Source of the DNA: Hymenobacter siberiensis
Lineage (GTDB): Bacteria; Bacteroidota; Bacteroidia; Cytophagales; Hymenobacteraceae
NCBI RefSeq assembly: GCF_018967865.2
Contig: NZ_JAHLZY020000001.1
Coordinates: forward strand, 3,410,001 to 3,474,000
Reading direction: 5' to 3'
DNA: 64,000 nucleotides
Each line of letters begins with the position of its first letter. Within the stretch, counting starts at the first letter, position 1. Positions 56,501 through 64,000 of this stretch are shown in pieces. The notes under the pieces are model-generated. The model was not told the origin of the DNA and did no database searches. It saw only the letters and a list, made by a program, of their open reading frames with translations. Made by a program: the position numbers and the translations under genes.

Positions 56501-56819
56501 CTCCAGCGGCGGCGTGGGCGGCGGCGCGGCTTCTAACGGCTACAACGAGCAGTCCATTTACGATGCCACCACGGTGCGCCTTCGGGAGGTTTCGATGGGC
56601 TACGACCTGCCCAAAGGCTTCCTCGGCAAAACGCCGTTCAGCCTCATCAACATATCCGTTTCGGCCCGCAACATCTGGTGGTACTCGCCCAACTTGCCCA
56701 AGAACAGCAATTTCGACCCCGAGACCAGCACCTACGGTGCCAGCAACCAGCAGGGCTACGAGTTCACCAACGCACCGACCACCAAGCGCTTCGGCGTGAA
56801 CGTGCGGGTGAACTTCTAA
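53589..56819 (+). CDS. SusC/RagA-family TonB-dependent transporter
   Basis: 1076 residues. Signal peptide KRTLLLSLLLLLTLAGRSWA-QTR. Regulatory-like domain VSGRVLDKTNNEGLPGVSVI to FKYLGYITTD; TonB/plug junction VMVTALGISREKRALGFAVS, the ALGI variant typical of one SusC subgroup; plug with ITIRGNTSFFGDNQPLFVVDGVPYD (core QPLFVVDGVPYD) and SINVLKGAAAAALYGSRAAGGVIVITTK (core ALYGSRAAGGVIVITTK); barrel ending FGVNVRVNF. First gene of a SusC-SusD-lipoprotein operon on the plus strand (SusD 25 bp downstream). Ligand unknown; no hydrolases adjacent. Confidence 0.95.
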   Translation: MKRTLLLSLLLLLTLAGRSWAQTRQVSGRVLDKTNNEGLPGVSVIVKGTTTGTATDADGKFELNVPVTATTLQFKYLGYITTDQAIGASGPVNVALALDNKQLDEVMVTALGISREKRALGFAVSEVKAEQIVQKSEPDLLRTLTGKVPGVNILSSSGVPGASSRITIRGNTSFFGDNQPLFVVDGVPYDNTQTESDSPLVNGASYSSRTSDVDPNNVASINVLKGAAAAALYGSRAAGGVIVITTKTGGGGRGAKGIQIGYTTGYAIEKVAALPNYQNKYGAGANFVNSAANGSWGPEFGNAAQGAPATIEHPQAGNVDFPNIPAGTRIPYQAYPNNVKDFFKTGHLYENSVSLSSTSDNSTFSTIISRADQQGTIPNSSFVRNNISAGGSGRFNKLTVNGNVAYTNTNQQGPIVGANNSASGSASAFARTLFLTRSLDLQGLPYQDPVTKGPVFAWLTTQADNPLWSVENAIYKSRVDRVVGSVGLSYAFKDWLSLTYTGGINSYTDIRSSTIRPGSLANRGVSQIIEDNIQNTEFEQTALLNFNKNLTEDISLTASVGQNINARKYEGKSYLGTGIITFGIDNIENTTEKSTYGYAYAERRLMGLLGNATVGYKNFAFVTVTGRNDFSSTLNKNGVIGNTGRSFFYSSAAGSLVLNEALKLDYRWLDLLKLRAAYGRVGRDAPAYASGPTGYVTNPSASLPFKGVPGIGISGVVNNAKLTPEFTSELEVGTELALFRNRISFNGTYYDKRTTNLIGVITYPSATGYGAAQTNFGEITNKGFEVAFTAVPVDVAGFRWSSTFNFSRNRNIIARTTDNGDTLILGNTFAGSVRSVHIPGQPYGVLLGTAPVRDANGELYINPLDGRLILSPKLKVIGNPNPDFLMGFINQFTYKGITLNVLVDYRKGGSLYATTLQEELGRGVTKDTEDRNRLVVLNGVRWDPVTKKAAVDASGTVIRNTTAITVNDLYFSSGGVGGGAASNGYNEQSIYDATTVRLREVSMGYDLPKGFLGKTPFSLINISVSARNIWWYSPNLPKNSNFDPETSTYGASNQQGYEFTNAPTTKRFGVNVRVNF

Positions 56820-56844
56820 TTAATTGATTTCGGCTTTTTGTCCT

Positions 56845-58488
56845 ATGAAACTTTTTAAATTTTGCCTGATACTCGCTTCGGCTGGTACGTTGGCCGTGGC
56901 CCCAGGCTGCAAAGATTTCTATAACGTCAACGTAAACCCCCTGACCCCGACGGCAGTGGATTTGAATTCCCTGCTGCCCGTGGCGCAGGTGAACATGGCT
57001 GAGTACCTAGGCGACAACATCGGCGGCCTGAGTCAGTACACCATGGCCCTGATGCAGCAGCTGTACAACACCCGCAACATCGGCAACTTCCAGCAGACCG
57101 GCGACGCGTTCAGCGGCGAGTGGGCGGGCCTCTACCGCGGCGTGCTCATCAACAATGAGCGCATCATCACGCAGGGCACCACCGAGCAGCGCTGGAACTA
57201 CGTGGGCATTGCCCAGCTCCAGAAAGCCTACGTGTTCAGCCAGATGGTAGACGTGTGGGGCGACATTCCTTATTCGGAAGCCCTGAAGGGCGAAGTGAAC
57301 CCGGCCCCGCGCTTCGACAAGGACGAGGCTATCTACAACGGCACGACCACCATTCAGGGCCTGTTCTCGCTCATCGATGAGGGCCTGGCCAACCTGGCCA
57401 AGCCCGGCTCCGTGCCAACCAAACCCACTTTGAGTGCCGTTGACCTCATATACAAAGGCGACCTGGATAAGTGGGCCCGCTTTGGCCGCACCCTCAAGCT
57501 GAAGCTCTACAACCAGCTGCGCAAAACCACTACGGCGACCACGGTTCAGAGCCAGGTTGGCCCTTTGCTGACTGGCCCGCTCATGGAGGAGACTGGTGAC
57601 TTTCAGCTGGGCTACCTCAACACCACCAACCCTGACAACCGCAACCCCGGCTACGTAACCGACTACAACGCCAACCCGGAAAATCGCATTGGCCGGTATT
57701 TCTACGAAGGCATGCTGACGCTGAACGACCCGCGCAAGCCCTATTACTTCTTCAACCAGCTGGCCGCCGGCACCACGACGACTAATCAGGACTACATCAG
57801 CCCGCTGGACCCCAGCTTCGTGACGGTGCGCCCCGGCACGTCGAGCCAGTACGCCAGCGTGGCTACTACGGCCAGTGTTCAGACTGTGCAAGGCCTGTAC
57901 CCGGTAGGCGGCCGCTACGACGACGGTAAGGGTGGCAAAACCGGCACCACCTCGGGCAAGGCGGAAGCCCCCCAGCGCCTGCTCACGTACTACAGCCGCA
58001 AATACACCGAAGCCGAGCTGCGCCTGACGGTATACAACGACGTAGTAGCCGCCCGCACCGCCTTCGACGCCGCCGTGCAGGCCTCCTTCAACAAAGTGAA
58101 TGCCATTGCTACGGCTGATGGCAGCCCCGTTATTCCGGCCGCCAGCATCACAACCTACAAAACCAGCGCCCTGGCCCGATTCGATAACGCGCCCTCGGCC
58201 GAGGACAAGCTGGAGGTAATCATGTACGAGAAGTATGTGGCGAGTTTCGGTTACGGCGTAGATGTGTACACCGACTTCCGCCGCACCGGCCACCCCACCA
58301 TCCGGGTATCGCGCGAGGCCGTAGCGCAGAGCGCGCCCAACAGCGGCCTGCTGGTAGACGACGGTGCTACCCGGGCCAACGGCCCGTTTCCCCTGCGCCT
58401 GTACTACCCCACCAACGACCTGACGTTGAACCCGAACTCTCCCCGCTCCCAGCGCGACGTGACCGCGCCCATTTTCTGGGACAAGTAG
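56845..58488 (+). CDS. SusD-like lipoprotein (SusD-like 2 type)
   Basis: 547 residues from the ATG at 56845. Signal peptide KLFKFCLILASAGTLAVAPGC with lipobox Cys. The N-terminal FYNVNVNPLTPTAVDLNSLLPVAQVNMAEYLGDNIGG (core NVNVNPLTPTAVDLNSLLP) and WNYVGIAQLQKAYVFSQMVDVWGDIPYSEALKG (core QMVDVWGDIPYSEAL) are typical of the PF12771-like SusD group. C-terminal part: KLEVIMYEKYVASFGYGVDVYTDFRRTGHP. The Met at 56824 would add seven residues before the signal. Partner of the preceding SusC. The gene is followed at 47 bp by a small lipoprotein in the same operon. Confidence 0.92.
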   Translation: MKLFKFCLILASAGTLAVAPGCKDFYNVNVNPLTPTAVDLNSLLPVAQVNMAEYLGDNIGGLSQYTMALMQQLYNTRNIGNFQQTGDAFSGEWAGLYRGVLINNERIITQGTTEQRWNYVGIAQLQKAYVFSQMVDVWGDIPYSEALKGEVNPAPRFDKDEAIYNGTTTIQGLFSLIDEGLANLAKPGSVPTKPTLSAVDLIYKGDLDKWARFGRTLKLKLYNQLRKTTTATTVQSQVGPLLTGPLMEETGDFQLGYLNTTNPDNRNPGYVTDYNANPENRIGRYFYEGMLTLNDPRKPYYFFNQLAAGTTTTNQDYISPLDPSFVTVRPGTSSQYASVATTASVQTVQGLYPVGGRYDDGKGGKTGTTSGKAEAPQRLLTYYSRKYTEAELRLTVYNDVVAARTAFDAAVQASFNKVNAIATADGSPVIPAASITTYKTSALARFDNAPSAEDKLEVIMYEKYVASFGYGVDVYTDFRRTGHPTIRVSREAVAQSAPNSGLLVDDGATRANGPFPLRLYYPTNDLTLNPNSPRSQRDVTAPIFWDK

Positions 58489-58535
58489 GAAGCGGTTCCC
58501 TTCTCTTTAATCCCTGACTTCATCTTTATTGATTC

Positions 58536-59150
58536 ATGAAAAACTACTTTGCCAGTTTCCTGCTGCTGCTCTCGGCAGTTGCGGGGCTGTCGTCTTGCCG
58601 CGAGAGCAGTAAGCTTCCCGAGCCCAAAAACGAAAGCGTTCCGCTGATTATCCCGGAAGTAAACGCCACCAAGTCCTTTTTTCCTTTCAGAAGGAGCCAG
58701 CTGTCCGAGCAAATCCGAATTGACAGCCTCTCTTCCCGGCCCGACTATTATACCCGGCCCGGGTTTGAGTTCGTCGTGAACCCGTCGCAGGGATACGCCG
58801 AGCTGCAGACCGTTGAAGTGTACAAGAGCTTCCGGCGGGGTACTACGTATGGCCCCCGGGTGAAAATCGCGGACCTCACCAGCTTCCCGGCTACCATCAG
58901 CCTCACCAGCCAGCAGGCGCTTAAGGACTTGTATACCAATGCTATACCGGGCACCCTCGCCGTTCTGGCCAATCCGACTGTTCTCACGCTAAATAACCGC
59001 ATTGTGCGGAACGACGCCATTGTATTCACCTTCGAGTACGTGCTGAAAGACGGTCGGCGCATCGTCCTCACGCCGGTTTCGACTGACAATACGCTATTGG
59101 CCAGTTCGCTGCTTAACGCGCCTTTGGCAGCAATCGCCGTGTTCAGGTAG
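58536..59150 (+). CDS. Small lipoprotein, third gene of the SusCD operon
   Basis: 204 residues. Signal peptide KNYFASFLLLLSAVAGLSSC with lipobox Cys21. The mature part looks like mainly beta strands (PGFEFVVNPSQGYAELQTVEVYKSF, FTFEYVLKDGRRIVLTPVST), possibly an Ig- or fibronectin-like fold; I do not recognise the family. Such extra lipoproteins often accompany SusCD as additional surface ligand-binding proteins, which is the likely role here (inference). The end, LLASSLLNAPLAAIAVFR, is hydrophobic. No gene follows for 1 kb. Confidence 0.75.
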   Translation: MKNYFASFLLLLSAVAGLSSCRESSKLPEPKNESVPLIIPEVNATKSFFPFRRSQLSEQIRIDSLSSRPDYYTRPGFEFVVNPSQGYAELQTVEVYKSFRRGTTYGPRVKIADLTSFPATISLTSQQALKDLYTNAIPGTLAVLANPTVLTLNNRIVRNDAIVFTFEYVLKDGRRIVLTPVSTDNTLLASSLLNAPLAAIAVFR

Positions 59151-59291
59151 AACCTGCCGAGCAGTTCATCAACGGGGCTGCGCAATAGTTTGCCTATAAC
59201 CCGGCGAAAATCTACCAGCCCTCTGCCAGCCCCTGGTCAACTGAAAAAGACGTCCTTCGACGCTACTCGCGACTTGCTAAACAGTAAACGA

Positions 59292-59312
59292 CTATGGACT
59301 TACAGTCCATAG
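59292..59312 (+). repeat. Small perfect palindrome
   Basis: CTATGGACT (59292-59300), TAC, AGTCCATAG (59304-59312). Contains the GGACT/AGTCC core of the family at 22125 and 34340. It lies in the 1026-bp gene-free stretch 59151-60176, which otherwise holds the hairpin, terminator, MITE and promoter listed separately. Confidence 0.55.
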
Positions 59313-59454
59313 GTTTGATTTGCGAATGAAATTCGGTGGTTTCGGATTAAGCCGACTGAAAGGCTGCCACTCAAGTGGGCGATGCCAGAATGAAATTCTG
59401 AGTCCTCCCTTGGCTAGACGTTGAGCTGATTCAGGAGTTGTTTAGAAAGTCACA

Positions 59455-59511
59455 AAAGGTCCCCGAACGGTCATGCAGCACGCAACGCAGCATGACCGTT
59501 CGGGGACCTTT
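59455..59511 (+). repeat. Perfect 22-bp inverted repeat of the GTCATGC family
   Basis: 59455-59476 (AAAGGTCCCCGAACGGTCAT then GC) and 59490-59511 are exact reverse complements, loop 13 nt. Outer bases extend the pairing imperfectly (GAGTTGTT / AACAACTT). The GGTCATGC..GCATGACC core matches the family at 32290, 35579 and 36213. Could also end transcription of the SusCD-lipoprotein operon. Confidence 0.85.
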
Positions 59512-59636
59512 CTCAACAACTTCTCAAAAAGCACTCTCTAATAGGTGACTGATGAGGCTTGTAAAGCACTTGAAAGTGAGTAGCAACTAAAGTCTTGCCC
59601 TAAAGGGCATAGCTTTAACTAGCGTGCTTAAAAAGT

Positions 59637-59680
59637 AAAAAGCGCCCCTGGAATTTGCTAATTCCAGGGGCGCTTTTTTA
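59637..59680 (+). terminator. Intrinsic terminator upstream of the MITE
   Basis: AAAGCGCCCCTGGAATT pairs with AATTCCAGGGGCGCTTTTTT, loop TGCT. It lies 490 bp after the lipoprotein stop, the first good terminator downstream of that operon. Confidence 0.85.
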
Positions 59681-59728
59681 GGCAGTAATGCCGTGCAAAT
59701 CCCTGACTATTATCGAAGTACATTTCAG

Positions 59729-59940
59729 TACTCTGCCCTACTATTTTTCCAGTGCATTGATGGCGAGGGATTTGCCAGCAAAACCAGCGCAATACTGTTT
59801 CCACCATTCGGGCGAGCTTTTCAGCCGACCCGGTACGGGCACGGAGGAGCCATTGGCCCAAATGGTGGAAGCGCTACTGCGCTAGCTTTGCTGGCAAATC
59901 CCTCGCCATCAATGCACTGGAAAAATAGTAGGGCAGATTA
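59729..59940 (+). mobile_element. 212-bp foldback MITE related to the IS4-family element at 37516
   Basis: The ends TACTCTGCCCTACTATTTTT and the inverted TAATCTGCCCTACTATTTTT differ from the IS inverted repeat at one or two positions. Arms match over 54 bp with one mismatch and continue imperfectly to about 85 bp, making the element almost wholly palindromic. Flanks ACATTTCAG (59720-59728) and ACATTTCAT (59941-59949) are a 9-bp target duplication with one change. Both arms, read inward to outward, resemble the 3-prime end of the IS transposase (EPLAQMVEALLR and LARMVETVLR versus DPLARLVETLLN). No transposase of its own. Confidence 0.9.
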
Positions 59941-60112
59941 ACATTTCATTTAATATATATATAATTACTTACTTTTATACATGCGAAATTACATTATTGA
60001 ATTCTGAACAATCGCCACAAATGGAGTCCCATTACACTTTAGGCTTGCAAGCCAGATATAAAATTTTATGTCCTAATGTTGACTTTATGGCAACTGTATG
60101 GGAACAATGGCT

Positions 60113-60120
60113 TATTTTTG
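60113..60120 (+). promoter_or_regulatory. Possible -7 box of the last SusC operon
   Basis: TATTTTTG fits TANNTTTG, 56 bp before the SusC ATG, in an AT-rich stretch between the MITE and the gene. No TTG at standard spacing. Confidence 0.4.
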
Positions 60121-60176
60121 ATAATCTTAAAGCATTACCCCATTTTTTACTTTTTTTCAATCTTAACACTTAGTCC

Positions 60177-63100
60177 ATGAAAAAAATCTTACTCATGAGT
60201 GTCATGCTCATGTTTACACTTCTTCACGGAGCGATGGCGCAAACGCGTACCGTTTCCGGAAAGGTAACAGACCAGAAGTCCTCCGAAGGCTTGCCCGGAG
60301 TGACTGTGCTTCTGAAAGGAACCACGACCGGAGTATCGACCAATGCCAGCGGTGCTTATAGCTTAGTGGTACCCGAAACGGGTGGCACACTCGTATTCTC
60401 ATCCGTTGGAATGGCCACAAAAGAGCGGGCTATTGGGGCCGACTCGCAAATTAACATTGCACTGGCACAGGACACCCGTGAGCTGAGCGAAGTGGTGGTA
60501 ACGGCGCTCGGCATCGAGAAAGACACTCGCTCGCTGGGCTACTCTACGCAGCAAATCAAGGCTGACCAGATTTCGCAGAAATCTGAGCCCAACGTGCTTA
60601 GCTCCTTGCAGGGCAAAGTATCGGGGGTAAACATCACGAACTCCAGCGGCCTGCCGGGTTCTTCTACCAACATCAACATCCGCGGCATTACATCGCTGCA
60701 GGGCAGCAACCAACCGCTGTTCGTAGTTGATGGCATTCCGATTAGCAACGACCTGGACCGCAGCTTGGGAGGCGCAGGCCTGGGCTCGCTGGGTGCAGCT
60801 CAGACGTCGAACCGGGCTTTGGACATCGACCCGGAAATCATTGCCAGCATCAACATCCTGAAAGGCCCTGCAGCTGCAGCGCTTTACGGCTCGCGGGCAG
60901 CGGCTGGTGCCATCATCATTACTACCAAAAGCGGCGGTAGCGCCAACAAAAAGCTGGAAGTAACGGGCACGTCGAGCTTCAACATCCAAAACGTATACGG
61001 CTTGGCACGTTTGCAGACCGACTACGGCCAAGGCACCAACGGTGTGGTAACGACGACTGGCGGCCTGGGAGATATCTACACCGCCAGCGGCCTGTCATTC
61101 GGCCCCCGCTTTGGTACGACTCCTACGCTGGCCAACGGCTTGTTGCTGACTAATGGCAACCAGCTCCCTTACCAGAACTACCCGAACAACATTAAGGAGT
61201 TCTACCGTCAGGGCACTATCTGGACCAATGGGGTGAACATCGCCGGTGGCACCGCCGAGCAGAACGTTACGCTCAGCGTGAACAATACCAACCAGAAAGG
61301 CATCACCCAGAACTCGGAACTGACTCGCACCAACGTAACACTGGGCGGCAACACCAAGCTGCTGAATAAGTTGCGAGCTGGTGGCTCCATCAACTTTGTT
61401 CAGACTGACCAGACGGGTGTATTGCAGGGCAACAACGGTTCGGCATTCGCTACGCTCTCCAACCGGGTTCCCCGCAGCCTCAACCTGCAGGGCAATCCCT
61501 ACATCGACCCGGTAACGGGTGCCAACCAGTACTTCCCTGGTGTAGAAAACCCTTATTTCAGCCTTACGCAGAACCCCACGACCTCCTCGCTGACGCGCTT
61601 TATCAACGTTGCCAACCTGGGCTACGAGGCTACTCCCTGGCTGAAAATTGACTACCGCGCAGGTTTGGATACTTACACCGACCGCCGGAAGCAGGTGTTC
61701 GCCATTGGCTCGATTCGCCAGCCTACGGGGCAGGTACAGGACCAGGTGTTTTACCGTAGCGAGTTCAACAGCGACCTTATCGTAACGGCTCACAAAGACA
61801 ACCTGTTCTTTGAAGGCTTTAACGCTTCGTTGCTGGTGGGCCAGAACGTGAACCAGCGCCGCTTCCAGAACATTGCTTCGCAGGCAGATAACCTCACCCT
61901 GCCGGGCTTCTACAATGCTCAGAACGGCAGCGTATTCTCGAATGGCACGGGCGAAAGCACGTCGCTGCGCCGGATTCTGGGCGTGTATAGCCAGTTGTCG
62001 CTGGCCTATAACAACTACCTGTTTCTGGAATTGACGGGCCGTGCTGACCAATCGTCGACGCTGCCGGTTGCCAACAACACCTTCTTCTACCCTTCGGCTA
62101 CGGCCAGCTTCGTATTCACGGACGCGCTTAAGATTCAGTCGAACATCTTCTCCTATGGTAAGATTCGTGCCAACGTTTCGAAAGTAGGCCGCGATGCGGA
62201 CCCGTTCGTACTCGCTACCACGTATAGCAGCGCCAGCATGGGCAACAACGTTTCGAGCATTAACTTCCCTTTCACGGCTAACGGCACTACCTACCCAGGT
62301 TTCGCCATCAGCAACACGATTGGCAGCAACACGCTCACGCCCGAGTTCACGAAGTCGTACGAAGTTGGCACGAACCTGGGCTTCTTCAAGAACCACCTGA
62401 GCTTCGAGCTGACGTACTTCTACACGCGCAGCGAAAACCAGATTCTGCCCGTAACCGTGGCATCATCGAGCGGCTTTAACGCCCGCTATGCCAACGTAGG
62501 CCGCCTTGACAACAAAGGCTTTGAAGGCCTGATGAACCTGAACCCGATTCGGACGTCGAATTTCCGTTGGGACATCACGGCCAACTTTACCCGCATCAAG
62601 AACGAGGTTATCTCCATCACGGAAGGCGTAACCAGCTCCTCCGTAAACGGTTCTGCTTTCATTGGCTCGGTGCCTTCGTTCAAAGTAGGCCAGCCCTATG
62701 GTGTAATCATCGGCAACGCTTTGCCGCGTGTGCAGCCCCTCAACGCTGCCGGCCAGCCCAACGACCCACAGTACGTAGGCAAGTACATCATCAACCCCAC
62801 CAATGGCTCGTTTGACACGGGCATCCCTAACTCGGTAATTGCCAACCCTAACCCGCTGTGGCAGGGTGGCCTGACCAACACGTTCAACTACCGTGGCGTT
62901 GAGCTTTCATTCCTGGTTGACGCTAAATATGGCGGACAACTCCTTTCGTTCACCAATGCATCATTGAAAGGTAGCGGCAACCTCTACGAAACCGGTATGA
63001 ACCGCGATGCTCCGCGCATCATTCCCGGCGTAATTGCCAACGGTGACGGTACTTACCGCCCCAACAACATTCAGATTGACGCCCAGACGTACTGGGGTGC

Positions 63101-63380
63101 TTCGGGTGGCCTGCAAAGCCAGCTCAACGTGTACGACGCTACGGTATACCGCCTGCGCGAAGTTTCCCTGGGCTACTCCGTACCCACGGGCCTGCTGTCG
63201 CACACGCCCTTCGGCCAGGTTCGCCTGTCAGTTTCGGGCCGCAACCTGTATTTCTACGCACCCAATGCCAACTTCGACCCGGACGTGAACACCCAGGGCG
63301 CAGGCAACATCCGGGGCCTCGAAGTGCAAGGCGCACCAAACACGCGCAACTACGGTGTTAACCTCCGTTTTACCCTATAA
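60177..63380 (+). CDS. SusC/RagA-family TonB-dependent transporter
   Basis: 1067 residues. Signal peptide KKILLMSVMLMFTLLHGAMA-QTR. Regulatory-like domain VSGKVTDQKSSEGLPGVTVL to FSSVGMATKE; junction VVVTALGIEKDTRSLGYSTQ, same subgroup as the SusC at 53589; plug with INIRGITSLQGSNQPLFVVDGIPISND (core SNQPLFVVDGIPISND) and SINILKGPAAAALYGSRAAAGAIIITTKSGG (core ALYGSRAAAGAIIITTK); barrel ending NYGVNLRFTL. First gene of a SusCD pair. The MITE lies 237 bp upstream and might influence its transcription. Confidence 0.95.
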   Translation: MKKILLMSVMLMFTLLHGAMAQTRTVSGKVTDQKSSEGLPGVTVLLKGTTTGVSTNASGAYSLVVPETGGTLVFSSVGMATKERAIGADSQINIALAQDTRELSEVVVTALGIEKDTRSLGYSTQQIKADQISQKSEPNVLSSLQGKVSGVNITNSSGLPGSSTNINIRGITSLQGSNQPLFVVDGIPISNDLDRSLGGAGLGSLGAAQTSNRALDIDPEIIASINILKGPAAAALYGSRAAAGAIIITTKSGGSANKKLEVTGTSSFNIQNVYGLARLQTDYGQGTNGVVTTTGGLGDIYTASGLSFGPRFGTTPTLANGLLLTNGNQLPYQNYPNNIKEFYRQGTIWTNGVNIAGGTAEQNVTLSVNNTNQKGITQNSELTRTNVTLGGNTKLLNKLRAGGSINFVQTDQTGVLQGNNGSAFATLSNRVPRSLNLQGNPYIDPVTGANQYFPGVENPYFSLTQNPTTSSLTRFINVANLGYEATPWLKIDYRAGLDTYTDRRKQVFAIGSIRQPTGQVQDQVFYRSEFNSDLIVTAHKDNLFFEGFNASLLVGQNVNQRRFQNIASQADNLTLPGFYNAQNGSVFSNGTGESTSLRRILGVYSQLSLAYNNYLFLELTGRADQSSTLPVANNTFFYPSATASFVFTDALKIQSNIFSYGKIRANVSKVGRDADPFVLATTYSSASMGNNVSSINFPFTANGTTYPGFAISNTIGSNTLTPEFTKSYEVGTNLGFFKNHLSFELTYFYTRSENQILPVTVASSSGFNARYANVGRLDNKGFEGLMNLNPIRTSNFRWDITANFTRIKNEVISITEGVTSSSVNGSAFIGSVPSFKVGQPYGVIIGNALPRVQPLNAAGQPNDPQYVGKYIINPTNGSFDTGIPNSVIANPNPLWQGGLTNTFNYRGVELSFLVDAKYGGQLLSFTNASLKGSGNLYETGMNRDAPRIIPGVIANGDGTYRPNNIQIDAQTYWGASGGLQSQLNVYDATVYRLREVSLGYSVPTGLLSHTPFGQVRLSVSGRNLYFYAPNANFDPDVNTQGAGNIRGLEVQGAPNTRNYGVNLRFTL

Positions 63381-63399
63381 TCTAGCGATTGTCTTTCTC

Positions 63400-64000
63400 A
63401 TGAATAACAAGAAACTAATCGGCATTACGCTGGCAGCCGCCGTGGCTCTTTCCACGATGAGCTGCAATCGGGACAAGTTCCTGGATATTAATACTACTCC
63501 TAACAGCCCAACAGCTGTGACAATGCCGGTGCTGCTTACCAGCACGATTATTAACACGGGCTTCATGGCCACCAACGACCTGGGCCGTGCCTCTGCACTG
63601 CTTGCCCAGCAGTATGCGGGCATTGGCAACCAGCCGGCTGCTTACGACGTGTACATTCTGCGTGGTTCTTTCGACAACCAGTGGAACTTTGAGCTTTACG
63701 GCGGCACCCTCATCAATTCGCAGACGCTGATTGATTTGGCCGCTACCAAGGGCAACCCTGCCTACAGCGGCATTGCCAAGCTGATGAAGGCCTATAACTT
63801 CTCGGTAGTTACCGACCTCTACGGAGACATCCCTTATTCGCAAGCCCTGCAAGGCAATGCCAACCTGCACCCGCGTTACGACAAGCAGGAGGATATTTAC
63901 AAAGGCAACAGCGGCCTAGGAATCACAGGTCTGATTGACCTGGTGAAAGACGGTCTGGCTGACCTGGATAAGGCTGGCCCCGTTAAACCAGGCGTATCTG
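63400..64000 (+). CDS. SusD-like lipoprotein (SusD-like 2 type), N-terminal part, cut by window end
   Basis: 200 codons visible, starting 19 bp after the SusC stop. Signal peptide NKKLIGITLAAAVALSTMSC with lipobox Cys22. FLDINTTPNSPTAVTMPVLLTSTIINTGF and MKAYNFSVVTDLYGDIPYSQALQGNANLHPRYDKQEDIY (core VVTDLYGDIPYSQALQG) match the same SusD group as the gene at 56845. It is the partner of the preceding SusC. The C-terminal half is outside the window. Confidence 0.9.
   Translation, partial: MNNKKLIGITLAAAVALSTMSCNRDKFLDINTTPNSPTAVTMPVLLTSTIINTGFMATNDLGRASALLAQQYAGIGNQPAAYDVYILRGSFDNQWNFELYGGTLINSQTLIDLAATKGNPAYSGIAKLMKAYNFSVVTDLYGDIPYSQALQGNANLHPRYDKQEDIYKGNSGLGITGLIDLVKDGLADLDKAGPVKPGVS

Noticed and set aside
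59658..59941. Small open frames across the MITE
   Set aside because: They cover both palindrome arms and flanking DNA; the similarity to the transposase end is vestigial.

Overview
The window looks like a chromosomal segment of a GC-rich member of the Bacteroidota, most likely Hymenobacter or a close relative (Cytophagales). The evidence is three SusC/SusD outer-membrane uptake loci plus a fourth cut by the window end, TANNTTTG-type -7 promoter boxes with almost no Shine-Dalgarno sequences, and protein sequences typical of that group. Most of it is ordinary core genome. I found no CRISPR array, rRNA, tRNA, prophage or recognisable defence island.

Layout. 1-1006: end of the rpsF-rpsR-rplI ribosomal operon. 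1.1-14.5 kb: a GSCFA protein with a histone H1-like tail, a DUF255 thioredoxin-fold protein, an 18-unit 10-bp tandem array in front of priA, a lipoprotein, an exported methyltransferase, queA, several small unknown proteins and a prohibitin-like protein. 14.6-19.1 kb: first SusD/SusC locus (minus strand). 19.3-25.6 kb: rnd, then the glyoxylate shunt genes aceB-aceA divergent from an XRE-type regulator of the RamB/ScfR kind, with a perfect palindrome between the two promoters. 25.6-32.3 kb: mltG, a FadL-type porin paired with a degenerate GDSL lipoprotein, a GT39-like membrane protein, dtd and a MazG-like pyrophosphohydrolase. 32.3-43 kb (minus strand): comB-like phosphatase, gcvT, ilvE, cobalamin adenosyltransferase, and the cluster Nudix / plsC-gatC-TPR protein-ABC ATPase. 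The TPR gene is split by a 1199-bp IS4-family element with a clean 9-bp target duplication. 43-48.3 kb: a candidate small RNA, a small acidic protein, rnhB, a CZB-histidine kinase-response regulator operon (minus strand) and prfB with its programmed +1 frameshift. 48.4-64 kb: SusC/SusD (minus), a divergent SusC/SusD/lipoprotein locus (plus), a 1-kb gene-free stretch holding hairpins and a 212-bp MITE, and another SusC with a truncated SusD.

How it works together. The SusCD loci and the FadL porin are nutrient import systems; their substrates cannot be read from sequence and no glycosidases or peptidases sit beside them. The glyoxylate shunt with its regulator allows growth on acetate or fatty acids. 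The CZB-kinase-regulator operon is a probable zinc- or oxidant-responsive signalling unit. The most unusual items are mobile or repetitive: the split TPR gene, a MITE that is an inverted duplication of the 3-prime end of a related IS transposase, the tandem array in front of priA, and several families of intergenic palindromes. Coding starts were often moved inward from the longest open frame to fit promoters, signal peptides or conserved N-termini.
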